Shown here one piece after another: positions 1 through 8,852 of a stretch of DNA of 64,000 bases. Position numbers and translations under genes: made by a program. Source of the DNA: Shewanella xiamenensis (GTDB lineage Bacteria > Pseudomonadota > Gammaproteobacteria > Enterobacterales > Shewanellaceae); the NCBI RefSeq assembly GCF_014647135.1, contig NZ_BMOP01000003.1, positions 248,001 through 312,000 on the forward strand, read 5' to 3'. Below the pieces are notes generated by a model. The model saw nothing but the letters and a program-made list of their open reading frames with translations. It had not been told where the DNA came from and searched no databases. Every line of letters starts with the position of its first letter. Within the stretch, counting starts at the first letter, position 1.

Positions 1-407
1 ATCAACCCACGCAGCAGAGCCTGCTCAAAACGTGATGTCCAAAAAGCTGATCTCACCCCCTCATCTTCACGCATTTGCTCTTGGCGCAACTTCACCGCGC
101 TATCAATTAATCCCTTGATCATCGAGTACTGGCACTGCAATACCCAGTTATAAGGTTGACCGCCAAACATTTCCTGTGAACCTAATTCTGCGTCCAGATA
201 ACGCATAATCACTTCGCTATCGAAAATAGGCACGCCATCATTCGTGATCAGACAGGGAATTTGACCTAACGGATTAACATCAAGCAACTGTGCCGTATTT
301 TCCATTGGATTAACGAGGACTTCTTCAATATCTTTAATCCCTAAATAACGGATTAAGCTACGAACACAGCGAGCATAGGGTGACGCAAGGGAGCAGAGCA
401 ACTTCAT
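1..407 (-). CDS. Glutathione S-transferase family protein (partial, N-terminal part)
   Basis: The reading frame starts at 407 (MKLLCSLASPYARCVRS) and runs off the left edge, so about 135 N-terminal residues are visible. It has the thioredoxin-fold start of the soluble GST family: a beta strand, then SPYARCVR where the catalytic Ser/Cys sits, and the cis-proline/glutathione-binding segment NPLGQIPCL followed by DSEVIMRYLD. The remainder is the start of the helical C-terminal domain. Such proteins conjugate or reduce substrates with glutathione in the cytoplasm; the substrate cannot be inferred. It lies downstream of the ferredoxin reductase gene on the same strand. Confidence 0.85.
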   Translation of the reverse strand, partial: MKLLCSLASPYARCVRSLIRYLGIKDIEEVLVNPMENTAQLLDVNPLGQIPCLITNDGVPIFDSEVIMRYLDAELGSQEMFGGQPYNWVLQCQYSMIKGLIDSAVKLRQEQMREDEGVRSAFWTSRFEQALLRGL

Positions 408-478
408 CAAAAAATCCTTCTAAACGATAACTATAAAGCAACGAATACTTTGGTAACGGATGCTAAACACTCGCATTA

Positions 479-1228
479 TTACCAATATTTTTCTACGGTA
501 ATTTGCCCAGGAGCACGGCGTAAATTTTTCGAGAGCCCCTTATCAAGCAATGCCGCTTGGGCGCCGCTAATCATCCCAGGATTACCGCAAATCATCACCT
601 GGGAATCCGCCGCACTTAAGGTTAATCCGACTTTCCGCTCGATTTCACCCGAGACTAAGCCATCGGGGATACGACATTGCAATGCGTCATCAAGCTTTTC
701 ACGGGTCACAGTTAAACACAGGATAAACTGATCTGGATATTGCATCGAATAAGCCTTTAGTTTATCGAGGTAGGCTAAATCTTTAGCTTCGCGCACACCA
801 TAGACAAGCACAATTTTCTCAAAACGCTGCCAAGGTTCGGCGGTATCCAGCATGGATAAGAATGGCCCGATGGCCGTACCTGTGGCTAAAAACCATAAAT
901 GCCGACCTTGTAATTCTCCCTTTGGGATCTCATCTAAGGTCATAAAACCCGTTGCCGTTGGAGTGATTTCTATTTCATCACCGATGGTAAGATTCTGTAA
1001 TTGTGGGGATAACTGGCCATCCTCTACAGCAACAGCCAAAATCTCGGCATAGGGTTTATCGGGAGAATTAACAAGGGAATAAGCTCTAGCGATACGCTTA
1101 TCATCTTGCAGTTGACTGAGTTTAATAAATTGACCGGGAATAAAGGGAGCTAACTCGGCCGCTATCCGCAGTGAAAATAACTTGTCGTTCCAATCAATAC
1201 GTTCAATAACGCGTCCCCTAGTCCACAT
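479..1228 (-). CDS. fpr: Ferredoxin--NADP+ reductase
   Basis: 249-aa cytosolic flavoenzyme that exchanges electrons between NADPH and ferredoxin or flavodoxin. The FAD-binding signature RAYSLVNSP lies at residues 48-56 and the NADP-binding loop GTAIGPF at 117-123. The C-terminus ends VEKYW, with the terminal aromatic residue that stacks on the flavin in bacterial FPR enzymes. Length matches E. coli Fpr. It is separated from the downstream GST gene by about 70 bp and from the upstream DUF5610 gene by a terminator, so it probably has its own promoter. Members of this family are often induced by oxidative stress, but no operator was identified here. Confidence 0.95.
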   Translation of the reverse strand: MWTRGRVIERIDWNDKLFSLRIAAELAPFIPGQFIKLSQLQDDKRIARAYSLVNSPDKPYAEILAVAVEDGQLSPQLQNLTIGDEIEITPTATGFMTLDEIPKGELQGRHLWFLATGTAIGPFLSMLDTAEPWQRFEKIVLVYGVREAKDLAYLDKLKAYSMQYPDQFILCLTVTREKLDDALQCRIPDGLVSGEIERKVGLTLSAADSQVMICGNPGMISGAQAALLDKGLSKNLRRAPGQITVEKYW

Positions 1229-1285
1229 AACTCGCCCTCAAGCAAAACGTTAAATAGGCTCCTAGCATAGACGGTTATTCACACA

Positions 1286-1311
1286 ACAAAAACCCCTTAT
1301 TGTAAGGGGCT
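1286..1311 (-). terminator. Rho-independent terminator of the DUF5610 gene
   Basis: CCCCTTA (1293-1299) and TAAGGGG (1303-1309) form a perfect 7-bp stem with a 3-nt loop. On the minus strand it is followed by a run of five T. It sits directly downstream of the 1338-1943 gene. Confidence 0.8.
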
Positions 1312-1337
1312 TAAGAGTTAAGATATGCAAGGTTAAA

Positions 1338-1943
1338 TTAAGTGTTAGTCGCTTGAGTCTCATTTGATTTTTTATTAAAACTGTCTCTAAAGGCCTGTAA
1401 TCCTTCTTGAACGAGCCCATAGGTTTTATCCACACCATCGGCAATATCGCCCTGCAGCACTTTAAGACCAGATAAAATATCCCTCGCCTCTTTAAAGCCA
1501 TTATCGATAGCGCCACCAATGATGGTCATAAAGCTGTCGAGCTGTTCGTCAAAACTCATATTCGAATTTTGCTGCTGATGAACACTAAAAAATTGCGTCG
1601 CGAAACTCACAATACGATCGGCAGTGGCCTCGGGGGACGTATCGACACCGTTATCATAGGCGGTTTGAATTGCGTTCTCGCCCATAGAAGGAGCTAACTC
1701 TTTGTTTATCGCTTCGATTGCTGCGCGATAAAGCAAGGTCATAGATTGATCACCCGACTTTAGGCTTACATCTTCCTGCGCCGATAGAATTGCTTGATTC
1801 ATTAACTGCTTACTAGTTTGCTGCGCCGTCTGTTTAGAGGTGGCATCCACATTTTTCGTCTTATCACTATTTGCCGCGTTTTCAGCATATTTACTGTGGG
1901 TCGAAGAAGTGCTCTGTACCTGTGCAGGGTTATTGATTTCCAT
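1338..1943 (-). CDS. DUF5610 domain-containing protein
   Basis: About 201 aa, starting at MEINNPAQVQ; a longer in-frame start at 2027 would add a hydrophobic/basic stretch that looks like intergenic sequence. The N-terminal 60 residues are Ser/Thr/Asn/Gln-rich and probably disordered. The C-terminal part (EARDILSGLKVL, then DKTYGLVQEGL) matches what I recall of DUF5610, a family of unknown function in Shewanella and Vibrio relatives. No signal peptide or membrane segment is seen. It is a single gene closed by its own terminator. The function is unknown. Confidence 0.7.
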   Translation of the reverse strand: MEINNPAQVQSTSSTHSKYAENAANSDKTKNVDATSKQTAQQTSKQLMNQAILSAQEDVSLKSGDQSMTLLYRAAIEAINKELAPSMGENAIQTAYDNGVDTSPEATADRIVSFATQFFSVHQQQNSNMSFDEQLDSFMTIIGGAIDNGFKEARDILSGLKVLQGDIADGVDKTYGLVQEGLQAFRDSFNKKSNETQATNT

Positions 1944-2126
1944 GATGCTAGTCCACTCAACTTGGGGAGACTTAATTATCGACCAAAATTTGAGCAACTT
2001 TAGCAATTTTATAAATTGCAGTACCATTCATACTTAATGCAATGATACAAATAGAGAATAGGTTTGTTTGTTCAATACCATCCTAACCCCCTCTTAATAC
2101 TCGCCCATAAAATAAGGATATAAGGC

Positions 2127-2720
2127 ATGGCAATCGCCCAATATTTACATGGTTTTTTGCGGCATAATCGAAGAATCGGTTTCAATTCAGGAACGCTAAT
2201 ACAATCATTACTGATAAGTCTGCTATTCTTCGCCAGCATTGGACTTAGTCCGATCAATCAAGCTATTGCCGATAATCGATTAATCATTCTCGTAAGACAT
2301 GCAGAAAAAGCTGATGAGCCCGCAGGCGATCCTCCCCTTTCAGCCAGTGGCAATATACGTGCTCAGGCGCTTATCAGCGCCTTAAAACGTACCCCCATTT
2401 CGCAGCTGATTGCGACTCAATATCAAAGGACTCAGCAAACCTTATTACCGATTTCAACGGAGCGGCATTTACCGATTACTGTGCTCGAGGCAAAAAAACC
2501 TCTCGAAACCCATATCCAACATATTGTTGAACAAGTACATGCGGTTAAAGGTAACAGCTTAATTGCAGGGCACTCCAACACCGTGCCACTTATCATCAAG
2601 GCTCTCGGTGGCCCTGAAATTACCAACATCAGTGAAGATGATTACAGCCAGTTGTTTTTACTTTCCATTAATGATGGACAACCTGCCAGCTTGATCTCCA
2701 CCCGCTACGGCAATGAATAG
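2127..2720 (+). CDS. Histidine phosphatase superfamily protein, exported
   Basis: 197 aa. A long N-region followed by a hydrophobic stretch (about residues 27-45) ending QAIA suggests a signal peptide or anchor, so the enzyme probably acts in the periplasm. The catalytic RHG-type motif appears as VRHAEKAD, with the phospho-accepting His in RHAEK. A second motif, AGHSNTVP, supplies the other catalytic His. This is the phosphoglycerate-mutase-like fold. The RHAEK variant is typical of SixA-like or small exported phosphatases rather than glycolytic mutases. It is 11 bp upstream of the glutamate-synthase-like gene and may be co-transcribed. The substrate is unknown. Confidence 0.85.
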   Translation: MAIAQYLHGFLRHNRRIGFNSGTLIQSLLISLLFFASIGLSPINQAIADNRLIILVRHAEKADEPAGDPPLSASGNIRAQALISALKRTPISQLIATQYQRTQQTLLPISTERHLPITVLEAKKPLETHIQHIVEQVHAVKGNSLIAGHSNTVPLIIKALGGPEITNISEDDYSQLFLLSINDGQPASLISTRYGNE

Positions 2721-2731
2721 AGGATAACAAG

Positions 2732-4222
2732 ATGCACGAATTGAATTGGTTTATGTGGGGACTAGATCTCTTATCTGGGCTGTTTTTAATCATTATCGGT
2801 TTTGGCGCTCTAGCCATTGTCTACATGTACTTTGCTGACAAATTGCAAACCAAACAGGCAGTACGCCATAACTATCCTGTGATTGGTCGTTTTAGATATT
2901 TATTTGAGAAACAAGGTGAATTTTTCAGACAATACTTTTTTGCCCAGGACAGGGAAGAACTCCCCTTTAACCGCGCAGAACGAAGCTGGGTATATAGAGC
3001 GGCTAAAAATGTCGATAGAACGATAGCATTTGGCTCGACCCGGCCCTTGGACACGACAGGTACGATTATGTTTATGAATACCGCCTTTCCGACCCAAGAT
3101 GAGGACATTACACCCATTCATCCGCTAACTATTGGCGCCGATTGCCGCGAACCTTACACCACTAATACCATTTGCCACATCTCTGCCATGAGCTTTGGCG
3201 CTCTGTCCCGCCCCGCTATCACCGCCTTATCCCACGGTGCGGCGCAGGCAGGTTGTTGGTTAAATACAGGTGAAGGCGGTTTAAGCCCTTATCATTTAAA
3301 GGGCGGCTGTGATTTAGTCTTTCAAATCGGCACCGCCAAATATGGCGTTCGTAACGAGCACGGCCATTTAGACGAAAACAAACTCAAAACAATTGCAGCG
3401 CACCCTCAAGTCAAAATGTTTGAAATCAAAATGAGTCAAGGTGCAAAACCCGGTAAAGGTGGCATCCTACCTGGCGTAAAAGTGACAGAGGAAATCGCCC
3501 ATATTCGCGGTATTCCACAGGGACAAGATTCCATCAGTCCCAACGGTCATATCGAGTTTAAAAATGTTGGCGATATTCTGGATATGATTGCCAGAGTGCG
3601 CGAAGTAACGGGTAAACCCACAGGAATAAAAGCCGTACTCGGCGACGTAACATGGCTTGAAGATTTTTGCGATGAAATTGAACGTCGTGGAGAAGCATAT
3701 GCTCCAGACTTTTTCACCTTAGATAGCGCCGATGGTGGAACAGGTGCCGCGCCGCAACCTTTAATGGATTGTGTTGGCCTACCGCTAAAAGAAAGTCTAC
3801 CTATTTTGGTTAATGTATTGATTCAACGTGGACTGCGTAAACGTATCAAAGTGATCGCCTCTGGTAAACTCATCGTCCCTTCACGGGTCGCTTGGGCGCT
3901 CGCCTTAGGCACTGACTTTATCGCCTCAGCCCGTGGGAATATGTTCGCCTTAGGCTGTATTCAAGCATTGCAATGCAACAAGGATACTTGTCCCACTGGA
4001 ATTACCACACACAATAAAAAACTTCAGCAAGGACTTGATCCGAAAGATAAATCTAACCGAGTTGCCAATTATAACCATAATCTACACCACGACTTGGCGC
4101 TAATAGCCCATGCATGTGGGGTAACAGAACCAAGACAGCTCAAACCTTCCCATGTACGGATTGTACTTGAAAGTGGCTTGTCGGTTTCACTGGATAAATA
4201 TTATTCCCATATCAATCAATAA
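2732..4222 (+). CDS. FMN-binding glutamate synthase family protein (GltB-domain, membrane anchored)
   Basis: 496 aa with a clear AGGA-type ribosome site. Residues 12-33 form one membrane segment; the rest matches the FMN-binding (alpha/beta)8 synthase domain of glutamate synthase large subunit, including DSADGGTGAAP and the iron-sulfur cysteine set CIQALQCNKDTC (C-x6-C-x4-C) followed by PTGI. It lacks the glutamine amidotransferase domain and the GltB C-terminal beta-helix domain, so it is not a complete glutamate synthase. Stand-alone proteins of this type are common in proteobacteria and their substrate is not established. It lies 11 bp after the phosphatase gene. Confidence 0.88.
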   Translation: MHELNWFMWGLDLLSGLFLIIIGFGALAIVYMYFADKLQTKQAVRHNYPVIGRFRYLFEKQGEFFRQYFFAQDREELPFNRAERSWVYRAAKNVDRTIAFGSTRPLDTTGTIMFMNTAFPTQDEDITPIHPLTIGADCREPYTTNTICHISAMSFGALSRPAITALSHGAAQAGCWLNTGEGGLSPYHLKGGCDLVFQIGTAKYGVRNEHGHLDENKLKTIAAHPQVKMFEIKMSQGAKPGKGGILPGVKVTEEIAHIRGIPQGQDSISPNGHIEFKNVGDILDMIARVREVTGKPTGIKAVLGDVTWLEDFCDEIERRGEAYAPDFFTLDSADGGTGAAPQPLMDCVGLPLKESLPILVNVLIQRGLRKRIKVIASGKLIVPSRVAWALALGTDFIASARGNMFALGCIQALQCNKDTCPTGITTHNKKLQQGLDPKDKSNRVANYNHNLHHDLALIAHACGVTEPRQLKPSHVRIVLESGLSVSLDKYYSHINQ

Positions 4223-4290
4223 TTAATAAATTTCCAGTGCATAACATACGACTTTCATCTAAAGTTAATTCAGCAATAACTAATTTGAAT

Positions 4291-4324
4291 GTGTATCACA
4301 AAAGGAGTAAAATCCGTGATACAC
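4291..4324. promoter_or_regulatory. Inverted repeat upstream of the small Cys-containing gene
   Basis: GTGTATCAC (4291-4299) and GTGATACAC (4316-4324) are perfect 9-bp inverted arms. Between them, GGA (4304-4306) and TCC (4313-4315) can extend the stem if an A-rich bulge is tolerated. It lies 44 bp before the start of the 68-aa gene and 69 bp after the preceding stop. No T-run follows, so an operator or 5' leader hairpin is more likely than a terminator. Confidence 0.5.
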
Positions 4325-4367
4325 GCATTGAATTAAACCATTTCATATTTATTGTTAAGGAAACACT

Positions 4368-4574
4368 GTGAAATCTAGCTTTGTAAGCCAAATGTCTGAC
4401 AGCAAAACTGCCAGCACAAGCTGTAAGAGCTGCAATCGCTTAACAGAGATCGAAGGCGAGCTGTTGTGTTTTCGTGAAGGTCAAGTCATTCGTCTGAAAC
4501 GAATTGACGACTCGACCAATAAATTCAATCTGCTGTGTGAAGGTTGGAAGGCTGGAAAACCCAAGGGGATATAA
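4368..4574 (+). CDS. Small conserved-looking protein of unknown function
   Basis: 68 aa, preceded by AAGGAAAC in good position. It contains a CKSC pair at about residues 20-23 plus two further cysteines, with no signal peptide or membrane segment. The pattern could bind a metal, but only four Cys are present and the second pair is far apart. I do not recognise a family. It stands alone, with a 9-bp inverted repeat in its upstream region that may regulate it. Confidence 0.6.
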   Translation: MKSSFVSQMSDSKTASTSCKSCNRLTEIEGELLCFREGQVIRLKRIDDSTNKFNLLCEGWKAGKPKGI

Positions 4575-4597
4575 TTTTATATATCCTATTATTCTGC

Positions 4598-4855
4598 TTA
4601 ACAAACACCATGAATATCAGCGTTATATTCATTCGTTCCACGAATAATCCCAGCCAGTCCCATATCTAGATTCAGTTTGGCCAGCGTTAACCGTCTTGTT
4701 GTCACTTTCAGACCTGCATTGAGCTCAGCATGAATTCGTTGTAGCGAATCATAATCTACACCGCGCTTTTGAAGCGTTGCCATAATCGCAAACCAGTCTG
4801 TGCTGACTTTCTCTTCTCTGCCTTCAATATTGACTCTTAATGCCATATTTTCCAT
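4598..4855 (-). CDS. Hypothetical protein
   Basis: 85 aa using the ATG at 4855; the AAGAGG ribosome site is 8 nt upstream of it, whereas an in-frame GTG at 4864 would overlap that site. The protein is soluble, of mixed charge and mostly helical in appearance, with no recognised motif (MENMALRVNIEGREEKVS at the start). It is convergent with the 68-aa gene. Function unknown. Confidence 0.6.
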   Translation of the reverse strand: MENMALRVNIEGREEKVSTDWFAIMATLQKRGVDYDSLQRIHAELNAGLKVTTRRLTLAKLNLDMGLAGIIRGTNEYNADIHGVC

Positions 4856-4965
4856 GCCAAGCACCTCTTATGATTATTTGCTTGGATTCGAGTATAGAGA
4901 GCCTTAGCTGAATAAAAACTGAATTGTCGCAACGCTATTAGACTTACAGCAAACGCTTTTGATAA

Positions 4966-6756
4966 TTACACCAAGAGCTGTTGTTGTTCATTTTGTATCC
5001 GCCACAACTTAGCGTAAAGGCCGTCCTGGGCTAATAATGCTGTATGATGTCCCTGCTCAACAATTTCGCCTTTGCTTAAAACAACAATCTGATCAGCATC
5101 AACAATCGTCGATAATCGATGTGCAACCACTAAGCTGGTGTGTCCTTTGGCCACCTCGCGAAGGGCCGTTAAAATAGCCTGCTCGGAGCGACTATCGAGG
5201 GATGAAGTCGCCTCATCAAATACTAACACTGGCGATCCTTTTAAGATCGCGCGAGCAATCGCAACTCGTTGTTTCTCGCCACCTGAAAGTTTTAATCCCC
5301 GCTCACCCACTTTGGTATCCCAACCCTGTGAAAGTGAAGCAATAAAATCTTCTAAATGAGCGAGTTTAATAGCATCGCGCACTTCGTCATCACTCGCATC
5401 AGGGCGACCATAACGAATGTTCTCAACTAAAGAATCATTAAATAACACTGTATCTTGTGGCACTATCGCAATCGCTCTGCGAAGCGCATCTTGTGTTAAC
5501 TGGCGAATGTCGTGTCCATCAATCAAAATACGTCCTTGCTCTACATCGTAAAAGCGGAACAATAGTTTGATTAATGTGGATTTTCCCGCACCGCTATCCC
5601 CAACCACAGCGACCTTTTTACCCGCTGCAACCTTAAAACTAACATTACGCAGTATGGGTCTGTCATCATAGTTAAAACTGACCTGCTCAAAACTGAGCTC
5701 GCCACGGGAAGGGTGAAAATCTAATGCATCGGGTTTATCTATAATACTAGGGTGTTTATCCAGCAAACTGAACATCCGCTCGATATTGGCTAAAGCGCCA
5801 CGGATTTCACGGTAGACAAATCCCAAGAAGTTTAGCGGCATAAAAAGCTGCATCATAAAAGCATTGATCAACACAAAGTCACCTATGGTCATTTCATTGT
5901 TGGTCACTTTATAAGCCGCTAACACCATCATCGCCGTCATCGCTAAGGCAATAATCAGCGCCTGCCCGCCGTTGAGGGCAAAAAGCGATAAACGATTCTT
6001 ACGCTTAGCGACTTCCCATTGTTCTAGGGCCTGATCGTATCTATCCGATTCATATTTCTCGTTATTAAAATACTTCACGGTTTCATAATTCAGCAGGCTG
6101 TCGATAGCGCGGGTATTCGAGAGGGAGTCGGCCTTGGCGGCATCGCGCACATATTCGGTACGCCACTCGGTAGCAATGACCGAAAACCAAATGTAGGCCA
6201 TCACGGAGGTAAAAGTGATCGCAGCAAAGGCAAGTCCATAATTAAAAAAGAAAATGCCAATGACCATGGCAATTTCTAACAGCGTCGGCACTATGTTAAA
6301 CACCATAAAACGCATCAAAAAGCTCACGCCACTGGTGCCACGTTCAATGTCTCGCGATAAACCGCCCGTGCGTCGCTCTAGGTGAAAATCCAAATCGAGT
6401 CGATGTAGGTGATCAAACACCGCAAGGCCTAAACGCCGAATAGCCCGCTCAGTTACGCGACCAAACAAGGTATCGCGGATTTCCCCCGTAATGGCGGTTA
6501 ACAGTCGTACTGCGCCATAGGCCAATACTAAGCCGATAGGCACACTCAAGGCCTGCGCTGTTTTATTAACATCTAAAGTATCGACTATATCTTTGAGAAT
6601 AAACGGCAAACCGACACTAGCAAGCTTAGCAACAATAAGGCAAGACATAGCCAATGCCACCCGCCCCTTATATTCAAGCAAATAGGGCCAGAGCAATTTA
6701 ATCACATGCCAATTGAGCTTATCGATGGGACCTTCAAAGTACAGTGTTGGACGCAT
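4966..6756 (-). CDS. ABC transporter, Atm1/HMT1-type exporter (permease-ATPase fusion)
   Basis: 596 aa from the ATG at 6756, which has AAAGG 9 nt upstream; the open frame extends 29 codons further but those lack homology and a ribosome site. The N-terminal half carries six membrane helices of the ABC type-1 exporter fold. The C-terminal ATPase has Walker A GDSGAGKST, signature LSGGEKQR, Walker B VLVFDEATSSLD and switch His AHRLST. The segment ETVKYFNNE is typical of Atm1/ABCB7 homologues, which export glutathione-linked sulfur or metal compounds. It functions as a homodimer in the inner membrane. It is monocistronic here. Confidence 0.9.
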   Translation of the reverse strand: MRPTLYFEGPIDKLNWHVIKLLWPYLLEYKGRVALAMSCLIVAKLASVGLPFILKDIVDTLDVNKTAQALSVPIGLVLAYGAVRLLTAITGEIRDTLFGRVTERAIRRLGLAVFDHLHRLDLDFHLERRTGGLSRDIERGTSGVSFLMRFMVFNIVPTLLEIAMVIGIFFFNYGLAFAAITFTSVMAYIWFSVIATEWRTEYVRDAAKADSLSNTRAIDSLLNYETVKYFNNEKYESDRYDQALEQWEVAKRKNRLSLFALNGGQALIIALAMTAMMVLAAYKVTNNEMTIGDFVLINAFMMQLFMPLNFLGFVYREIRGALANIERMFSLLDKHPSIIDKPDALDFHPSRGELSFEQVSFNYDDRPILRNVSFKVAAGKKVAVVGDSGAGKSTLIKLLFRFYDVEQGRILIDGHDIRQLTQDALRRAIAIVPQDTVLFNDSLVENIRYGRPDASDDEVRDAIKLAHLEDFIASLSQGWDTKVGERGLKLSGGEKQRVAIARAILKGSPVLVFDEATSSLDSRSEQAILTALREVAKGHTSLVVAHRLSTIVDADQIVVLSKGEIVEQGHHTALLAQDGLYAKLWRIQNEQQQLLV

Positions 6757-7259
6757 ATATCTAAACCTTTGCCTAAGTCGGTCAATTGTAACAGCATGGC
6801 GAATAATAAAGTGAATCAAAGGATAAAGTTTTAATAAAATCAATCAGATTTTTCTGACAGACAAACCACTTATCACTTGGCACAATTACCACTTATACCA
6901 GCTGCCGGTACTGAAGTAATGAGACGTCTTTAATTAGATATCCGCATAGAAGTGCCTCGATATAAAAATGTCACACTAACGACTTACCCTAGGAGAAATC
7001 ACTAAGGGCTTATTAACGATAAGAAATGCCATAGTTGCAAGGTTTTATCCGAATAATGAACGCTAAAATAGGCTGCGATAACATGGATTGGAGTGTTGAT
7101 TATTTTGTCGGTTTTACCCAAAATGCCCCATGGACTTAAGTTCACTAGCAGCAGGATTTGCAAACCTCTGGCCGCAGCAGCGAGCGAAGCAATATGCTCT
7201 GTACTCGTTTTGCGATAACACTAAGATAACTCAAATAAATCAAGATCGAAGGATGCTTT
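6757..7259. other. Intergenic region, nothing definite
   Basis: About 500 bp between the ABC exporter and the 58-codon gene. Both flanking genes read away from it, so it must hold both promoters. I see no convincing RNA gene, repeat or conserved coding frame; a frame at 7130-7369 overlaps the real small gene out of phase. Confidence 0.5.
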
Positions 7260-7436
7260 ATGTTGGATTCAGCCAAAGTTCAATACCCGCCGTTACCACT
7301 GATCCAAACTTGGGTGTGGATGATGATCGAGTCAGGGAATCCAGAAATTCAGGACAAAGGCCGAAATAACCTGATTGCCGCTTTTGGTAGCTTAGCCAAA
7401 GCGAACGAATATTTAGCCGAAATGAGCAAAAAATAA
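7260..7436 (+). CDS. Small hypothetical protein (58 aa)
   Basis: ATG at 7260 preceded by GAAGGA 6 nt upstream, ending at TAA 7436. The protein begins MLDSAKVQYPPLPLIQTW and ends LAEMSKK. It is soluble, with an amphipathic C-terminal helix. A strong terminator follows at once, which supports a real transcription unit, while the overlapping longer frame (7130-7369) has no ribosome site. I do not recognise the family. Confidence 0.65.
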   Translation: MLDSAKVQYPPLPLIQTWVWMMIESGNPEIQDKGRNNLIAAFGSLAKANEYLAEMSKK

Positions 7437-7443
7437 TAAAAAT

Positions 7444-7472
7444 AAAGGCGCTGGGATAGCGCCTTTGTTTTT
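7444..7472 (+). terminator. Rho-independent terminator between convergent genes
   Basis: AAAGGCGCT (7444-7452) pairs with AGCGCCTTT (7458-7466), followed by a T-rich tail. It ends the 58-aa gene; the A-rich left flank lets it serve aroG on the other strand too. Confidence 0.85.
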
Positions 7473-7486
7473 GATCTTTATGCGTA

Positions 7487-8545
7487 TTAATCGCGTTGAC
7501 GACGCTCAGTTACACTCTGATTTAACACCGCTAACAAACGTTCCGTATCTTCCCAGCCAATACAAGCATCGGTGACACTCTGACCATAACATAAGGCTTG
7601 ACCTTCGATCAGATCTTGGCGTCCCTCGACTAAGTGACTTTCAACCATCACACCGAAAATTGCCTTATTACCCGCCGCTATTTGCTCAGCAACCTCGTTC
7701 GCAACCTGCATTTGACGTTGATATTGTTTACTGCTGTTGGCGTGGCTAAAGTCGATCATGATATTGTCGACTAGCTTAGCCTTTTTCAACTGCTCGCTGA
7801 TTTGCGCCACATGGCCTGCGCTATAATTTGGCTCACGGCCGCCACGCAAAATGATATGACAATCAGGATTACCTTTGGTCGACACAATCGCCGAATGGCC
7901 AAATTTAGTTACCGATAAAAAGTGGTGCGGCGCATTCGCGGCGCCAATGGCATCAATCGCCACCTTAATCGTGCCGTCGGTACCATTTTTAAAGCCTACT
8001 GGACAAGATAACCCCGAGGCCAACTCACGATGTACTTGTGATTCCGTAGTGCGTGCACCAATAGCGCCCCAACACATCATATCCGCCACATACTGCGGGG
8101 TAATCATATCGAGAAACTCACCCGCGGTCGGCATGCCAGAGTCATTCAAATCGACTAAAAGTTTACGCGCAGTACGCAAACCATCGTTCAGTTTGAAGCT
8201 GTTATCCATATAAGGATCGTTGATGAGCCCCTTCCAACCCACTGTGGTACGCGGTTTTTCAAAATACACACGCATCACCACTTCGAGCTGATCTTGATAA
8301 CGTTCTCTTAGCGCAACCAGTCGCTGGCCATATTCCAATGCGGCTTTAGGATCATGAATAGAGCAAGGGCCAATAACGACTAATAAACGATCATCTTGAC
8401 GAGCGAGAATGTTATGGATGCTTTGGCGGGCGTTAAACACAGTTGCAGCAGCGTTTTCGGAAGCAGGAAATCGTTCAAGAATCGCAATCGGTGGAAGTAA
8501 CTCTTTGACTTCATTAATGCGAACGTCATCATTTTGGTAATACAT
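7487..8545 (-). CDS. aroG: 3-deoxy-7-phosphoheptulonate synthase, AroG type
   Basis: 352-aa class I DAHP synthase, which joins phosphoenolpyruvate and erythrose 4-phosphate as the first step of the shikimate pathway. Similarity to E. coli AroG is high along its length, from MYYQNDDVRINEVKELLPP through VVIGPCSIHDP, the substrate and metal-binding segments (EKPRTTVGWKGL, GARTTESQ, SCPVGFKNGTDG, IDFSHANSSK) and the end ACIGWEDT. The N-terminal residues resemble the phenylalanine-sensitive isozyme, but Phe sensitivity is inferred, not visible. It is monocistronic, ending at the bidirectional terminator at 7444-7472. Confidence 0.93.
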   Translation of the reverse strand: MYYQNDDVRINEVKELLPPIAILERFPASENAAATVFNARQSIHNILARQDDRLLVVIGPCSIHDPKAALEYGQRLVALRERYQDQLEVVMRVYFEKPRTTVGWKGLINDPYMDNSFKLNDGLRTARKLLVDLNDSGMPTAGEFLDMITPQYVADMMCWGAIGARTTESQVHRELASGLSCPVGFKNGTDGTIKVAIDAIGAANAPHHFLSVTKFGHSAIVSTKGNPDCHIILRGGREPNYSAGHVAQISEQLKKAKLVDNIMIDFSHANSSKQYQRQMQVANEVAEQIAAGNKAIFGVMVESHLVEGRQDLIEGQALCYGQSVTDACIGWEDTERLLAVLNQSVTERRQRD

Positions 8546-8801
8546 AATTTACTGCTCCAACTCTCGTGTTTAGGCTATTTTTATCGCTGCAATAGGGATC
8601 TCGACTGCAATACTGAATTCAATTTATCCAGTCTGCGCCGCTAATGCAACCAAGTTGTCTCCATTTCAAAAAATCAGCTATAACATCTTGTTTTAACATA
8701 TTTTTAAAAAATACAAATCCAAATATTTCAATGTGATATGCAAACTAAAGCCAAGTAAGTGTTGGGGTTGGAAGCAAGCGGTGATGAAAGCGGAAATAAA
8801 A
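8546..8801. other. Upstream region of aroG, nothing definite
   Basis: About 255 bp between the aroG start and the terminator of the TPR lipoprotein gene. It contains an AT-rich tract around 8685-8730 that could be promoter sequence. I looked for a TyrR-type palindrome and did not find a good one; no leader peptide rich in Phe or Tyr was seen. Confidence 0.4.
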
Positions 8802-8845
8802 AACCTCCTTTATCAGGTATTAAGCACAAACAAAGGAGGTTGAGT
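8802..8845 (-). terminator. Terminator of the TPR lipoprotein gene
   Basis: AACCTCCTTT (8802-8811) and AAAGGAGGTT (8832-8841) are perfect 10-bp arms around a 20-nt loop. On the minus strand the stem is followed by TTTTT. Confidence 0.75.
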
Positions 8846-8852
8846 TAAGAAT

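Noticed and set aside
8546..8700. TyrR box or Phe/Tyr leader peptide in front of aroG
   Set aside because: No TGTAAA-N6-TTTACA type palindrome and no aromatic-rich leader frame found.
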